Position numbers and translations under genes: made by a program. Shown piece after piece: positions 55,931 to 64,000 of a stretch of 64,000 nt of DNA (the stretch's first letter is position 1; every line of letters begins with the position of its first letter). The DNA lies in NCBI RefSeq assembly GCF_025420585.1, contig NZ_JAOEGB010000029.1, forward strand, positions 34,093 to 98,092. The letters are read 5' to 3'. The notes below the pieces were generated by a model that did no database searches, was not told where the DNA came from, and worked only from the letters and a program-made list of their open reading frames with translations. The stretch is from Planotetraspora sp. A-T 1434. GTDB lineage: Bacteria; Actinomycetota; Actinomycetes; Streptosporangiales; Streptosporangiaceae.

Positions 55931-56635
55931 TCAGCGGGAACCCCAGTCGCCGAGCCCCTTCTCCAGCAGGTCGAAGCCGAGGTTCGCGGCGGCGACCGCG
56001 TCGGGGTAGACGTCGTCGGCCGGCTCTCCGAGGACCATCCGGAGGCTGTTGGCCACCTGGAGCGCCCGCCACAGGGCCATGATCTGGCCGGCGACGACCC
56101 GCGCCCGCAGGTCCTGCCGGCCCGGCTCGCTCCGGAACGCCGCCAGGTCGCCGGCCGTCACCGGCGCGCGAATGTCGTGCGGGCCGGCCTCCCGCCCCAT
56201 GAGGGCCGCCGCCAGCAACTGCTCGGAGCGAAGCTGCACCATGAACACCCGGGCGAGCAGCGACGGCGTCTCCTTCACCAGATTGATCACCTGGAGCAGC
56301 TCCGGGTTCTCGTTGAGCCCGGTCTCGGGGGCGCGCGCCGCGAGCCGTTCCAGAAACACCCGCCGGAAGGCCGCCACGACCGGCTCCCCCGGCGGCCGGG
56401 AGGACGCGATCTCGGCCGGATCGCCGAGGTGCTCCTCCATCGGGCCCATGACGATGTCCTCCTTGGTGGGGAAGTAGTTGAACACCGTCATCTTCGAGAT
56501 CCCGGCCCTCGCGGCGATCTCCGCCACCGACACGTCGGCGAAGCCCCGCTCGCGGAAGAGCTCCAGGGCCGCGCCGAAGATCGCCTGCCGTGTCTGGAGC
56601 TTCTTACGCTCCCGCAGCCCGAGTGTCTCGCCCAC
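55931..56635 (-). CDS. TetR family regulator
   Basis: 234 aa, GTG 56635 with TATGGT 6 nt upstream. Helix-turn-helix at 15-60 (RQAIFGAALELFRERGF, VAEIAARAGISKMTVFNYFP). The rest is a ligand-binding helical domain. Divergent from an MFS pump, so most likely represses it and itself via the 78-bp gap. Ligand unknown. Confidence 0.93.
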   Translation of the reverse strand: MGETLGLRERKKLQTRQAIFGAALELFRERGFADVSVAEIAARAGISKMTVFNYFPTKEDIVMGPMEEHLGDPAEIASSRPPGEPVVAAFRRVFLERLAARAPETGLNENPELLQVINLVKETPSLLARVFMVQLRSEQLLAAALMGREAGPHDIRAPVTAGDLAAFRSEPGRQDLRARVVAGQIMALWRALQVANSLRMVLGEPADDVYPDAVAAANLGFDLLEKGLGDWGSR

Positions 56636-56649
56636 AGCAGGACCATACC

Positions 56650-56667
56650 AGGTCGATATTTAGACCT
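56650..56667. promoter_or_regulatory. candidate TetR operator between tetR and the MFS gene
   Basis: Inverted repeat AGGTC-N8-GACCT, with a further GACCT at 56680-56684. It lies upstream of the TATGGT -10 of the regulator and near a TTGACC (56678-56683) that may serve the pump. The region is AT-rich against its neighbours. Confidence 0.55.
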
Positions 56668-56713
56668 TGAATAAGTATTGACCTGATAAAAGTTTTGACT
56701 CAGTCTAGGACGC

Positions 56714-58192
56714 ATGACCGACACCCAGAAGAAGCTCGCCGCCGTCGGCTGCCTCCTCACGCTGATCCTCGCGATCCTCGATCAGAACATCGTGTCCACG
56801 GCCTCCGTCGCGATCGTCCGGGACCTCGACCCGGCCACCGGCCTCGCCCGGCTGCCATGGCTGATCAGCGTGTACGCGCTGGCCGCCACCGCCGCCCTCC
56901 CCCTGTACGGCAAGCTGTGCGACATTCACGGCGCCAAGCGCGTCTACCTCGGCGCGGTGGCGCTGTTCCTGGCCGGCTCCACGCTGTGCGGTCTGGCCCA
57001 GGACATGGCCCAGCTGATCGCCTTCCGGGCCGTCCAGGGCCTCGGCGGAGGTGGCCTGATGAGTGTCACGCTCGTCGTCTACGCCCACCTCACCCCCACG
57101 GAGAAGCGGGCGAGCGCCGGGGGGATCGGCGGCCTGATGGCCGGGCTCGGCATGGTCGTGGGCCCGCTCATCGGCGGCCTGTTCACCGACCACCTGAGCT
57201 GGCGCTGGATCTTCTACGTCAACCTGCCCATCGGCCTGTTCGTCATCTTCACCGGGGCGACCGCGCTGCGTCTGGCCGACGGGGGCCTGCGGCACCGCAT
57301 CGACTACCCGGGGGCGGCCCTCGTGGCGGCCGCCGCGAGCGTCCTGCTGCTCCTCACGGAGTGGGGCGGCACGAAGTACGCGTGGGACTCGGCGGCCATC
57401 CTCACCCTCGCCGCCGCGGGGGCCGTGCTGGTGGCCGCCTTCGTCTGGCGGCAGCTCACCGCCGCCGAGCCGATCCTGCCGCTGGGGCTGTTCCGGAACG
57501 CCACGCTGCGCATCGCGCTGCCGCTCCAACTCCTGTCCGGTTTCGGGATGATCGGCTCGATCGTCTACACCGTGGTCTACCTGCAAGTCGTGCGCGGCGT
57601 TCCGGCCACCGACTCGGGCCTGTACCTCCTGCCGATGGCCGCCGGGATGACGGTCTCCGGGCTGGTCTCCGGCACGCTCATCGCGCGCGGCCGTCCAGCG
57701 AAGACCTTGCTGCTGATCGGCATGGGCCTGGCCACCCTCGCCATGGCGCTGCTGGCCACCCTCGCCGCGGACACCTCCCGTCTGATCCTCGGCCTGGACC
57801 TGTTCCTGCTCGGTGCCGGCTTCGGCATGGTGCTCGGCATCGTGATCATGATGGCGCAGAACGCGGTGCCGGTCTCCCAGCTCGGGGTGGCCACGACCTC
57901 GATCCGCTTCGCCCAGACGCTCGGGTCCGCCTTCGGCACGGCGGTGTTCGGTGTGGTCCTCACCCGGGTGGTGTCGGCCAAGCTGGGCGGCGGCTCCATC
58001 GGCGTGGGGGCGCTCAGGTCCCTTCCCGAGGGCGTCAGGCGCCGCGCCGTCGACGCCCTCGTGTCCGGTATCGACACGGTGTTCCTCGCGGCCGCGGGCG
58101 TCATGCTCGTGTCGCTGGTTCTCGCCACGCTGTTGAAGGCCGATCGGGAGCAGCCCACGGAAGGGGTGGCGGAGCTGGTCACGTCCGGCTGA
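56714..58192 (+). CDS. MFS transporter, DHA2 family (14 helices)
   Basis: 492 aa. Membrane helices along the whole length, first LTLILAILDQNIVSTASVAI with the DHA2-like D(QN)IV motif. Motif A-like GKLCDIHGAKRVYL and motif C-like GGLMAGLGMVVGPLIGG. Proton-driven drug or metabolite export is expected. Regulated by the divergent TetR protein. Confidence 0.93.
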   Translation: MTDTQKKLAAVGCLLTLILAILDQNIVSTASVAIVRDLDPATGLARLPWLISVYALAATAALPLYGKLCDIHGAKRVYLGAVALFLAGSTLCGLAQDMAQLIAFRAVQGLGGGGLMSVTLVVYAHLTPTEKRASAGGIGGLMAGLGMVVGPLIGGLFTDHLSWRWIFYVNLPIGLFVIFTGATALRLADGGLRHRIDYPGAALVAAAASVLLLLTEWGGTKYAWDSAAILTLAAAGAVLVAAFVWRQLTAAEPILPLGLFRNATLRIALPLQLLSGFGMIGSIVYTVVYLQVVRGVPATDSGLYLLPMAAGMTVSGLVSGTLIARGRPAKTLLLIGMGLATLAMALLATLAADTSRLILGLDLFLLGAGFGMVLGIVIMMAQNAVPVSQLGVATTSIRFAQTLGSAFGTAVFGVVLTRVVSAKLGGGSIGVGALRSLPEGVRRRAVDALVSGIDTVFLAAAGVMLVSLVLATLLKADREQPTEGVAELVTSG

Positions 58193-58210
58193 GCGCCTTT
58201 ACAACGTAGA

Positions 58211-59089
58211 TTACGGAGTGAGGACGCGCAGCGCGCCCGGCTCGACGACACAGGTCACCGGGGCCGGGCCGACGCGCTCCCCGTCGGCGTACGCGATGAC
58301 GCCGTCGGCCTCCAGGGTCACGCTCCTGGCCCGCCGGACCGTCGCGGCGGGATGGTTGACGTGGCTGCCGCGATAGACCCTCGGGAACGTACGGAGAAAC
58401 TCGCCCTTGGACATCGCGCCGAGGACGAACACGTCGAGCAGGCCGTCGTCGGGGCTGGCGTCGGGACAGACCCGCATGCCGGCGCCGTAGGACCGGGTGT
58501 TGGCCACGGCGACCAGCATCGCCTCCTGTTCGATCACCTCGCCGTCGAGGGTGATCCGGAAGCCGATCGGCGCGTACGAGCGCAGCTCCTCCACGAGCGC
58601 GACGACGTATTTCGCCATGCCCGGAGGGCGGGTCATCCCGTTGGCCCGCTCGTTGACCCGGGAGTCGAAGCCGCACGCGAGGACTCCGGCGAACCATTCG
58701 TGGGCCCCGGCCCGGGCCGCGTCGATCACGCGAGACCTTCCCTCGGCCACGATGGCCGCGGCGGCGAGGGGGTCTCTGCGGGGAATGCCCAGGGCGTCGG
58801 CGATGTCGTTGCCCGTGCCGGCGGGGATGATCCCCAGCGGCACGCCGGTCCCGGCGACGGCCTGCACGGCCAGGTGGACCAAGCCGTCGCCGCCGAAGGC
58901 GACCAGCGCGCCGGGCCCCTCCGCGACAGCCGTACAGGCCCGTTCGAGCGCGTCCTGCGCCGAGGTGCCGACGATCACAGACACGGGCCGCCCGCCCTGC
59001 TTCAACCGCCGGATGACGGGGTCGAGCAGCCGCAGGGCACGGCCACCACGGGCGGCGGGATTGACCAAGACGACGAGCTCATCGGGCAC
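58211..59089 (-). CDS. diacylglycerol kinase-like lipid kinase
   Basis: 292 aa. DAGK catalytic domain: VLVNPAARGGRA, FGGDGLVHLAVQ (the usual GGDGT has Leu for Thr), IIPAGTGNDIA. C-terminal beta domain with LLDVFVLG. It should phosphorylate a lipid or sphingosine-like substrate with ATP. Convergent to the MFS gene (18-bp gap) and upstream of tatC in conserved order. Confidence 0.88.
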   Translation of the reverse strand: MPDELVVLVNPAARGGRALRLLDPVIRRLKQGGRPVSVIVGTSAQDALERACTAVAEGPGALVAFGGDGLVHLAVQAVAGTGVPLGIIPAGTGNDIADALGIPRRDPLAAAAIVAEGRSRVIDAARAGAHEWFAGVLACGFDSRVNERANGMTRPPGMAKYVVALVEELRSYAPIGFRITLDGEVIEQEAMLVAVANTRSYGAGMRVCPDASPDDGLLDVFVLGAMSKGEFLRTFPRVYRGSHVNHPAATVRRARSVTLEADGVIAYADGERVGPAPVTCVVEPGALRVLTP

Positions 59090-59151
59090 ACCCGGAACCT
59101 ACCGGCACATATCACCGGCAGGCTAGGCATGCCCGGCGAATCGGTCCCTGG

Positions 59152-60024
59152 TCAGTCCCTGGTGTCGAACGAGTCGAGCGTGCTTGCCGACGGCCCGTCC
59201 AGCTCCTCCTCGATCGCCCGCGCATGCGCCGCGTCCGCAGCCGCCCGCCTCTTGTCGTGGAAGTACATGAAGATCTCGGCGACGAAGAACAGGATGACCA
59301 TGGGCATGGCGAGCGCCAGCATGGTGAACGGGTCCTGGCTCGGCGTCGCGACCGCCGCGAAGACGAACAGCAGGAAGACGACCGTCCGCTGGTGCTTGGC
59401 CACGGTGGAGAACTTCAGCACGCCGATGACGTTGAGGAAGGCCATCAGCAGAGGCATGAGGAACGAGATGCCGAAGATCACTACCATCAGCGTCAGGAAC
59501 GACACGTAGTCGCCCACGTCCAGCAACGGCACCGTGTTGTCCGGGACGAAGTTGAACAGGATGGCCAGTCCCCGGTCCATCGTCAGGTACGCCAGGGTGG
59601 CGCCTGCGGCGAACAGAGGCACGGACATGCCGAGGAAGCCGAGGGTGTAGCGCTTCTCGTTCTGGTAGAGGCCCGGGGTGACGAAGGCCCAGATCTGGTA
59701 GATCCAGATGGGCGCGGAGACCACCGCGCCGAATATGAGCGCGACCTGCAGGTTCAGCATGAAACCGTCGAGCACGCCGTGCACGACGAGCTGGCAGCTC
59801 TTGTGCGTGGGATCGAGCCGGTACGCCGCGGGGAGCCGGCAGAACGGCTTCACCATGAAGTTCCAGATCGGCGTGAAGAAGATGAATCCGACGGCCGTGC
59901 CCAGCACGACAGCCAAGATCATCTTGACGAGGCGGTTTCGCAGCTCACGGATGTGGTCGATGAGCGACATGCGCCCGTCGTCGTCCATGGGAGCCTTCGG
60001 GCTCGACCGCTTCAGCAGCGCCAT
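59152..60024 (-). CDS. tatC: Sec-independent protein translocase TatC
   Basis: 290 aa. Six membrane helices, first at residues 30-50 (RLVKMILAVVLGTAVGFIFF), with the conserved MSLIDHIRELRNRLVK N-terminus and PIWIYQIWAFVTPGLY. Receptor core for twin-arginine signal peptides. Downstream of tatA, 47 bp apart. Confidence 0.96.
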   Translation of the reverse strand: MALLKRSSPKAPMDDDGRMSLIDHIRELRNRLVKMILAVVLGTAVGFIFFTPIWNFMVKPFCRLPAAYRLDPTHKSCQLVVHGVLDGFMLNLQVALIFGAVVSAPIWIYQIWAFVTPGLYQNEKRYTLGFLGMSVPLFAAGATLAYLTMDRGLAILFNFVPDNTVPLLDVGDYVSFLTLMVVIFGISFLMPLLMAFLNVIGVLKFSTVAKHQRTVVFLLFVFAAVATPSQDPFTMLALAMPMVILFFVAEIFMYFHDKRRAAADAAHARAIEEELDGPSASTLDSFDTRD

Positions 60025-60071
60025 CTAAGTGATCCTGCTCCGGGATGGGGGCTTGTGCGACCCCTGACGGG

Positions 60072-60407
60072 TCAGCTGGGCCTCTGCTCGTTCTGCGCCT
60101 GAGACAGCGGCACACCGTTGACGGTCGGCTCGGCCGTGGCCTTGAGCCGCCGGTTCTCCTCCTCCAGGGCGCGCAGCCGGTCCTCGACGGACGACGCCGC
60201 GGTCACCTGTGGCGGGGGGACGGACTCGGCCTGCGCCTTGACGACGGTCGCCTCCTCGTCCTCCTCGCGCAGCTTGGAGGTTTCCCTCTTGAACAGGCGA
60301 AGGGACTGCCCCAGAGCCTTGGCGGTGTCCGGCAGCTTCTTGGCGCCGAAGAGCAGTACGACGATCAGGCCGATGATGATCAGCTCAGTGGGGCCCAAGT
60401 TGCCCAT
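60072..60407 (-). CDS. tatA: twin-arginine translocase subunit TatA
   Basis: 111 aa. N-terminal helix GPTELIIIGLIVVLLFGAKK with the FG hinge and LPDTAKALGQSL amphipathic helix, then a coiled, acidic tail. Pore-forming component of Tat export, co-transcribed with tatC. Confidence 0.95.
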   Translation of the reverse strand: MGNLGPTELIIIGLIVVLLFGAKKLPDTAKALGQSLRLFKRETSKLREEDEEATVVKAQAESVPPPQVTAASSVEDRLRALEEENRRLKATAEPTVNGVPLSQAQNEQRPS

Positions 60408-60470
60408 AATGCATCCTTACCACGCAGTGGAGTACCTCAGTGCCGATCGTACGCGCACTTGGAGGCAGTG

Positions 60471-60668
60471 TTACCCATCACGGTCTCGGAACGCCCCAAT
60501 CCTCACAGGATGTTCATCACCTGTCTGATTCAGGCGCTTCCGGGTTCTGTCGACCTCCTGGCCGAGATCCCGTGCGGCGGCGAACACCCGGGCCGTCAGG
60601 ACCGCCAGAACGGCGAGCCCGGCGACGGCCAGGCCGACGGCCGCGAAGATCCACGTCATACCGGCCAT
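60471..60668 (-). CDS. small membrane protein, unknown
   Basis: 65 aa. One membrane helix (TWIFAAVGLAVAGLAVLAVL), then a basic, coiled tail. Lies between pafC and tatA in the same direction, so probably in their transcript. No family recognised. Confidence 0.65.
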   Translation of the reverse strand: MAGMTWIFAAVGLAVAGLAVLAVLTARVFAAARDLGQEVDRTRKRLNQTGDEHPVRIGAFRDRDG

Positions 60669-60713
60669 GCTAACCCCCGTCCGCGTGGAGCGGACCCGGA
60701 TCAGGAGACCGGA

Positions 60714-61715
60714 TCACGAGACCGAATCGTAGTTCGCCAGGGCCTCCTTGGCCGTGGCGGCCACCCGGTCGGCCAGCGATGCCGGGGTGAGGACCCGGCC
60801 GCTGTCGCCCAGCCGGAGCGCGAGCCGTACGAGCCAGGACTGGTCGCGGGCGCGAAGGGACACCCGCAGGCGGCCCTCGCCCAGCTCGGCGACCTCTTCG
60901 CAGGGGTAGTACTCGGCGACCCAGCGGCCCGCCGGGGTGAGCTCCAGCTCGACGAGCTCGTCGCTGTCGGACGGCCGGAACACGCCCTCGGCGACGTCCA
61001 TCGGCTCGGCCTCGGCCGGAGGGTCGGCGGGCACGTCGAGGACCTCGACCTCCAGGATCCGGTCGAGGCGGAACATCCGCATCGCCTCGGCCCGGTAGCA
61101 CCAGCCCTCCAGGTAGTGCCGCCCGTCCACGAGCACCACGCGCAGCGGGTCGACCTCGCGCGGGGTGACCTCGTCGCGGCCGGGCACGTAGTAGCGCAGC
61201 GACAGCCGCCTCCCCCGGCGGGTGGCGTCTGTGATCACGGCGTGGGCGTCCGGCGCCGCGCCGATCTCCACCTGGACCTGGCTGCTGACCGTCGCCGCCC
61301 CGTCGCCCGCGGCCTGCTCCAGCTTGGCGATCACCCTCGCCAGCACGTCGCGGCCCTTGAACTCGGGCAGCTCGTCGAGCATGCGCAGCGCCACGAGCAG
61401 CGCGCTCGCCTCGTCCACGCCCAGCTTCAGCGGCCGGGCGATCGCGTCGGCGTTGTCGATCGTGATCTCGCCGCCGTCCCACGACACGTCGATGAGGTCG
61501 CCGGGGGTGTGCCCGGGGAGGCCGCACATCCACACGAGCTGGAGGTCGTCGATGAGCTGCTTCTCGGACAGGCCGAACAGCCGCGCCACCTCCGGCACCT
61601 CCGCCCCCGGGTGGGACATCAGGTACGGCACGAGCGCGAGGAGCCTCGGCAGCCGGTCGGATCTCATCGGGCGGTCCCCTCTCGCGCGGGGCGGTGTGCT
61701 CGTCGTGGAGGTCAC
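60714..61715 (-). CDS. pafC: WYL-domain regulator PafC
   Basis: 333 aa from GTG 61715, overlapping the pafB stop as GTGA. N-terminal winged helix (PEVARLFGLSEKQLIDDLQL), then a WYL domain with ITDATRRGRRLSLRYYVPG and GWCYRAEAMRMFRLDRI. With PafB it forms the activator of the mycobacterial DNA-damage response, which responds to single-stranded DNA. Usually near the proteasome genes, not seen in this window. Confidence 0.9.
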   Translation of the reverse strand: MTSTTSTPPRARGDRPMRSDRLPRLLALVPYLMSHPGAEVPEVARLFGLSEKQLIDDLQLVWMCGLPGHTPGDLIDVSWDGGEITIDNADAIARPLKLGVDEASALLVALRMLDELPEFKGRDVLARVIAKLEQAAGDGAATVSSQVQVEIGAAPDAHAVITDATRRGRRLSLRYYVPGRDEVTPREVDPLRVVLVDGRHYLEGWCYRAEAMRMFRLDRILEVEVLDVPADPPAEAEPMDVAEGVFRPSDSDELVELELTPAGRWVAEYYPCEEVAELGEGRLRVSLRARDQSWLVRLALRLGDSGRVLTPASLADRVAATAKEALANYDSVS

Positions 61716-62653
61716 TGCAGCGCGCCCTTCAGCCGGCGGATGACGGCCTCGCGGGCGTCCGGCGGGTCGATGACCTTGGCGTCGGGCCCGAGGCTGGCGA
61801 TCCACCCCGCGAGCCGCTCGGGGTCGGCGAACGCGACCTCGGCCTCATCCCACCCGTCGGTCCCGGTCCGCACGGCCTGCGCGGCATGCCGGAGCCCCTG
61901 GCAGGAGCCCTGGCGGATCCTGACGAGGGCGGTCCTCTCGCTGGGCAGCTCCTGGAAACCGACCATGGACCGCAGGTCCACGCCCTCCGGCACGGTGACC
62001 GTGCCCGGCCGTCCGACGCTGGTCACCGGGCCGGTGATCCTGCTCAGCCGGAAGACCCGGACGTCGTCGCGGTCGCGGTCGTGCCCCACGACATACCACC
62101 GGCCGCGGCGGCTCACCACGCCCCACGGCTCGATGACTCGCGTCAGGACCGACTCGCTGCCCGCCGACCGGTAGGGGAAGGTGACCGGCCGCCGGTCGCG
62201 GACGGCCTCCCACAGCGCCGGGAAGGCCGGGTCGCGGGTGTCCACCCGCAGCTCCAGGGGGCTCTCGGCGAGGTCGGTCCGCACTCCCCCGGCTTGGAGC
62301 TTGAGCAGGGCGCCGCTGGCCGCCTCGGCCAGGCTGGCCCGCTGCCACACCTGGGCGGCCAGGCCGATCACGGCCGCCTCGTCGGGCTCCAGGGTGATCT
62401 CGGGCAGCTCGTAGGCCTGCCGTACGATCCGGTAGCCGGGGTCGTCCTCCCACGGGTCCTTGTGCACCTCGATGGGGATGCCGATCTCGCGCAGCTCGTT
62501 CTTGTCCCGCTCGAACATGCGCTGGAAGGCCTCGTCGTTGTCCGGGTCGTACCCGGGGACGGCCTGCCGGATCTGCTCGGCGCTCAGCGGCCTGTGGGTC
62601 GCGAGCAGGCAGATCACCAGATTGAGCAGCCGCTCGGTCTTCCGCCGCGACAT
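61712..62653 (-). CDS. pafB: WYL-domain regulator PafB
   Basis: 313 aa from ATG 62653 with GGAGGGGAGG. N-terminal winged helix (SRRKTERLLNLVICLL, PLSAEQIRQAVPGY) and WYL domain (RWYVVGHDRDRDDVRVFRL). Partner of PafC, translationally coupled to it. Divergent from the DUF3866 gene with overlapping promoters in a 39-bp gap. Confidence 0.9.
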   Translation of the reverse strand: MSRRKTERLLNLVICLLATHRPLSAEQIRQAVPGYDPDNDEAFQRMFERDKNELREIGIPIEVHKDPWEDDPGYRIVRQAYELPEITLEPDEAAVIGLAAQVWQRASLAEAASGALLKLQAGGVRTDLAESPLELRVDTRDPAFPALWEAVRDRRPVTFPYRSAGSESVLTRVIEPWGVVSRRGRWYVVGHDRDRDDVRVFRLSRITGPVTSVGRPGTVTVPEGVDLRSMVGFQELPSERTALVRIRQGSCQGLRHAAQAVRTGTDGWDEAEVAFADPERLAGWIASLGPDAKVIDPPDAREAVIRRLKGALQ

Positions 62654-62679
62654 CGGGCCTCCCCTCCAATCGAGAACGC

Positions 62680-62685
62680 TACCCT
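62680..62685 (+). promoter_or_regulatory. putative -10 element of the DUF3866 gene (leaderless)
   Basis: TACCCT ends 7 nt before the GTG at 62693, in the 39-bp gap shared with pafB. Confidence 0.5.
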
Positions 62686-62692
62686 TTTCGGC

Positions 62693-63766
62693 GTGATCAG
62701 ATGGCGCAAGGGCGAGGTGGCGCGGGTCCGGCGCGAATGGCCGGGCGCGATGGAGCTGGACGTCACCCTCCCGGAGGGCGAGTGCCGAGCACTGGCCTAC
62801 CCCTCGCTGGTGGGCCGCCCGGAGCCGGGCGACGCCGTGCTGCTCAACACGACCGCGCTCGCCATGGGCCTCGGTACGGGAGGGTACGCCATGGTGGTGG
62901 CCGTTCCGGACCGTTTGCCGGAAGATCCGACCGGGCCGGGCCACCTGGTGAAGGCCCGCTACACGCCGCTGCAGGCCACCGTGCTCGGCGCGGACGAGCA
63001 GGACTCTCCGCACCACGCGCTGCTGAAGGACGCCGACTCGATAGACGGCATGCCCGTCGTCATCGCCGACCTGCACTCCGCGCTGCCCGCGATCCTCTGC
63101 GGCCTCTACGCCTCGGCTCCCGGCGAGCGCCCTCGCGTGGCGTACGTGATGCTCGACGGCGGGGCACTCCCGGCCTGGTTCTCCATGTCGTGCGCCGAAC
63201 TGCGGGCGCGCGACTGGCTGTGCGGCGTCGTGACGGTCGGCCAGGCCTTCGGCGGGGACGTCGAGGCGGTCACCCTCCACACCGGCCTGCTGGCCGCCAG
63301 GCACGTGCTGCGCGCCGACGTCGCGATCGTCACGCAGGGGCCGGGCAACCTCGGCACCGGCACCCGCTGGGGCTTCTCGGGCGTGTCCGCCGGAGAGGCG
63401 GTGAACGCCGCGGCCGTGCTGGCCGGGCGGCCGGTCGCCGCGCTCCGGGTCAGCGAGGGCGACAAGCGCGAGCGGCACATCGGGGTCTCACACCACTCGC
63501 TCACGGCCTACGGCCGGGTCGCGCTCGCCCCGGCGCAGGTCGTGGTGCCCGAGCTGCCCGGCGCGTTCGGCGCGCTGGTCCGCGAGCAGGCCCGGGCCCT
63601 GGCCGTACGGCACGAGCTCGTCGGCGTGCCGGTGGACGGGCTGGTGGAGGCGCTCCGCGAATCGCCCGTGCGGCTGTCCACCATGGGCCGCGGCCTGGAC
63701 GAGGACCTCGCCTACTTCCTCGCCTCGGCCGCGGCCGGCAGGCACGCGGCCGCGTTGCGAGCCTGA
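62693..63766 (+). CDS. DUF3866 family protein
   Basis: 357 aa from GTG 62693. Starts VIRWRKGEVARVRREWPG and contains LNTTALAMGLGTGGYAMV, VTQGPGNLGTGTRWGFSG and GVSHHSLTAYGRVALAP, the conserved segments of DUF3866, an actinobacterial and firmicute family of unknown function that often neighbours pafBC. No signal peptide or membrane helix. Confidence 0.88.
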   Translation: MIRWRKGEVARVRREWPGAMELDVTLPEGECRALAYPSLVGRPEPGDAVLLNTTALAMGLGTGGYAMVVAVPDRLPEDPTGPGHLVKARYTPLQATVLGADEQDSPHHALLKDADSIDGMPVVIADLHSALPAILCGLYASAPGERPRVAYVMLDGGALPAWFSMSCAELRARDWLCGVVTVGQAFGGDVEAVTLHTGLLAARHVLRADVAIVTQGPGNLGTGTRWGFSGVSAGEAVNAAAVLAGRPVAALRVSEGDKRERHIGVSHHSLTAYGRVALAPAQVVVPELPGAFGALVREQARALAVRHELVGVPVDGLVEALRESPVRLSTMGRGLDEDLAYFLASAAAGRHAAALRA

Positions 63767-63808
63767 GCGACGATCCCGGCGGACCTTGGTCTCCGGTCAA
63801 GGAGGGCC

Positions 63809-64000
63809 CTACGCGAGGATCGCGGCGGGATCCTGAGCTCCGGTCCCGGCGGGCTCGTAGAAGTCCTTGAAGGTGAATGCTTCGTGGCTCGGGCCCTCGG
63901 CCCGCCCTGCGCGACCACGACCTTGCGCCGTGGACCCTCGTGCCCTGGATCCGGTGCCGTGGATCCGGTGCCGTGGATCCGGTGCCGTGGATCCGGTGCC
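63809..64000 (-). CDS. C-terminal end of a minus-strand gene, partial
   Basis: The frame is open from the right edge to TAG at 63811-63809 (63 codons). The last residues read EGPSHEAFTFKDFYEPAG, then a short Ala/Ile tail, which looks like a real protein end. The upstream part of the frame is made of a 14-bp repeat and is low-complexity. Convergent with DUF3866. The product is unknown; in related genomes a RecB-type nuclease can occupy this place, but nothing here shows it. Confidence 0.4.
   Translation of the reverse strand, partial: GTGSTAPDPRHRIHGTGSRARGSTAQGRGRAGRAEGPSHEAFTFKDFYEPAGTGAQDPAAILA
63945..64000. repeat. 14-bp tandem repeat at the right edge
   Basis: Four units of GTGGATCCGGTGCC, the first with one change, running to the end of the window and probably beyond. 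Confidence 0.9.

Overview
The window is very GC-rich, has GTG starts, short or absent leaders, and actinobacterial marker genes (pafB/pafC, DUF3866, helY, HelR-type HelD, WD40 Ser/Thr kinase). It looks like chromosome of a filamentous actinomycete, probably Streptosporangiales-like. The order is inferred; no rRNA or tRNA gene is visible.

Left part (1-7.3 kb): the 3' end of a LuxR-type regulator overlaps tail-to-tail with a TPR-CHAT caspase-like protein. Divergent from it run a leader-less S8 subtilase, an ECF-like sigma factor and a 145-aa protein, which look like one intracellular protease/sigma module. A CHAP plus peptidoglycan-binding hydrolase without signal peptide follows, preceded by an overlapping 43-codon acidic ORF.

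7.3-21 kb: a tightly packed minus-strand operon of six genes encoding large proteins I cannot assign to a known family (about 736-738, 749, 725, 739, 992 and 401 aa). Three of them are clearly paralogous along their length. They share an N-terminal module with a YYLP-like motif and a KP-x-x-x-G motif, a central D-x-DDP-F/W-F motif and beta-sandwich-like repeats. The other two large ones show weaker versions of the first motif. One member carries an OmpA-like domain and a Pro-Thr linker. The same 16-bp palindrome, 19/20 identical with its flank, lies upstream of this operon and of the CHAP hydrolase unit, so the two units are probably co-regulated. A broken histidine kinase lies next to the operon promoter. 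This is the best candidate for an undescribed system.

21-27 kb: fxsA, polyprenol-phosphate mannosyltransferase and lnt (the last two translationally coupled), a gene-poor stretch, and a HelD/HelR-type RNA polymerase-recycling helicase. 27.4-34.7 kb: a ROK-regulated sugar operon (binding protein, two permeases, GH4 6-phospho-glycosidase, BadF-type kinase; no ATPase), with a clear operator and a strong terminator. 34.7-40.6 kb: Lrp regulator, an unknown beta-rich protein and a Ser/Thr kinase fused to an nSTAND-like C-terminal region and WD40 repeats. 40.7-44.8 kb: a mixed accessory stretch (SDR, MmyB-type XRE regulator, aquaporin fragment, alpha/beta hydrolase).

44.8-64 kb is mostly ordinary core: acyl-CoA dehydrogenase, M24 peptidase, SpoIIE phosphatase, 5'-3' exonuclease, RNB ribonuclease, DUF429, DsbA-like protein, HelY helicase, a TetR/MFS pair, DAG-kinase-like protein, tatC, tatA, pafC, pafB, DUF3866 and the end of a further minus-strand gene.
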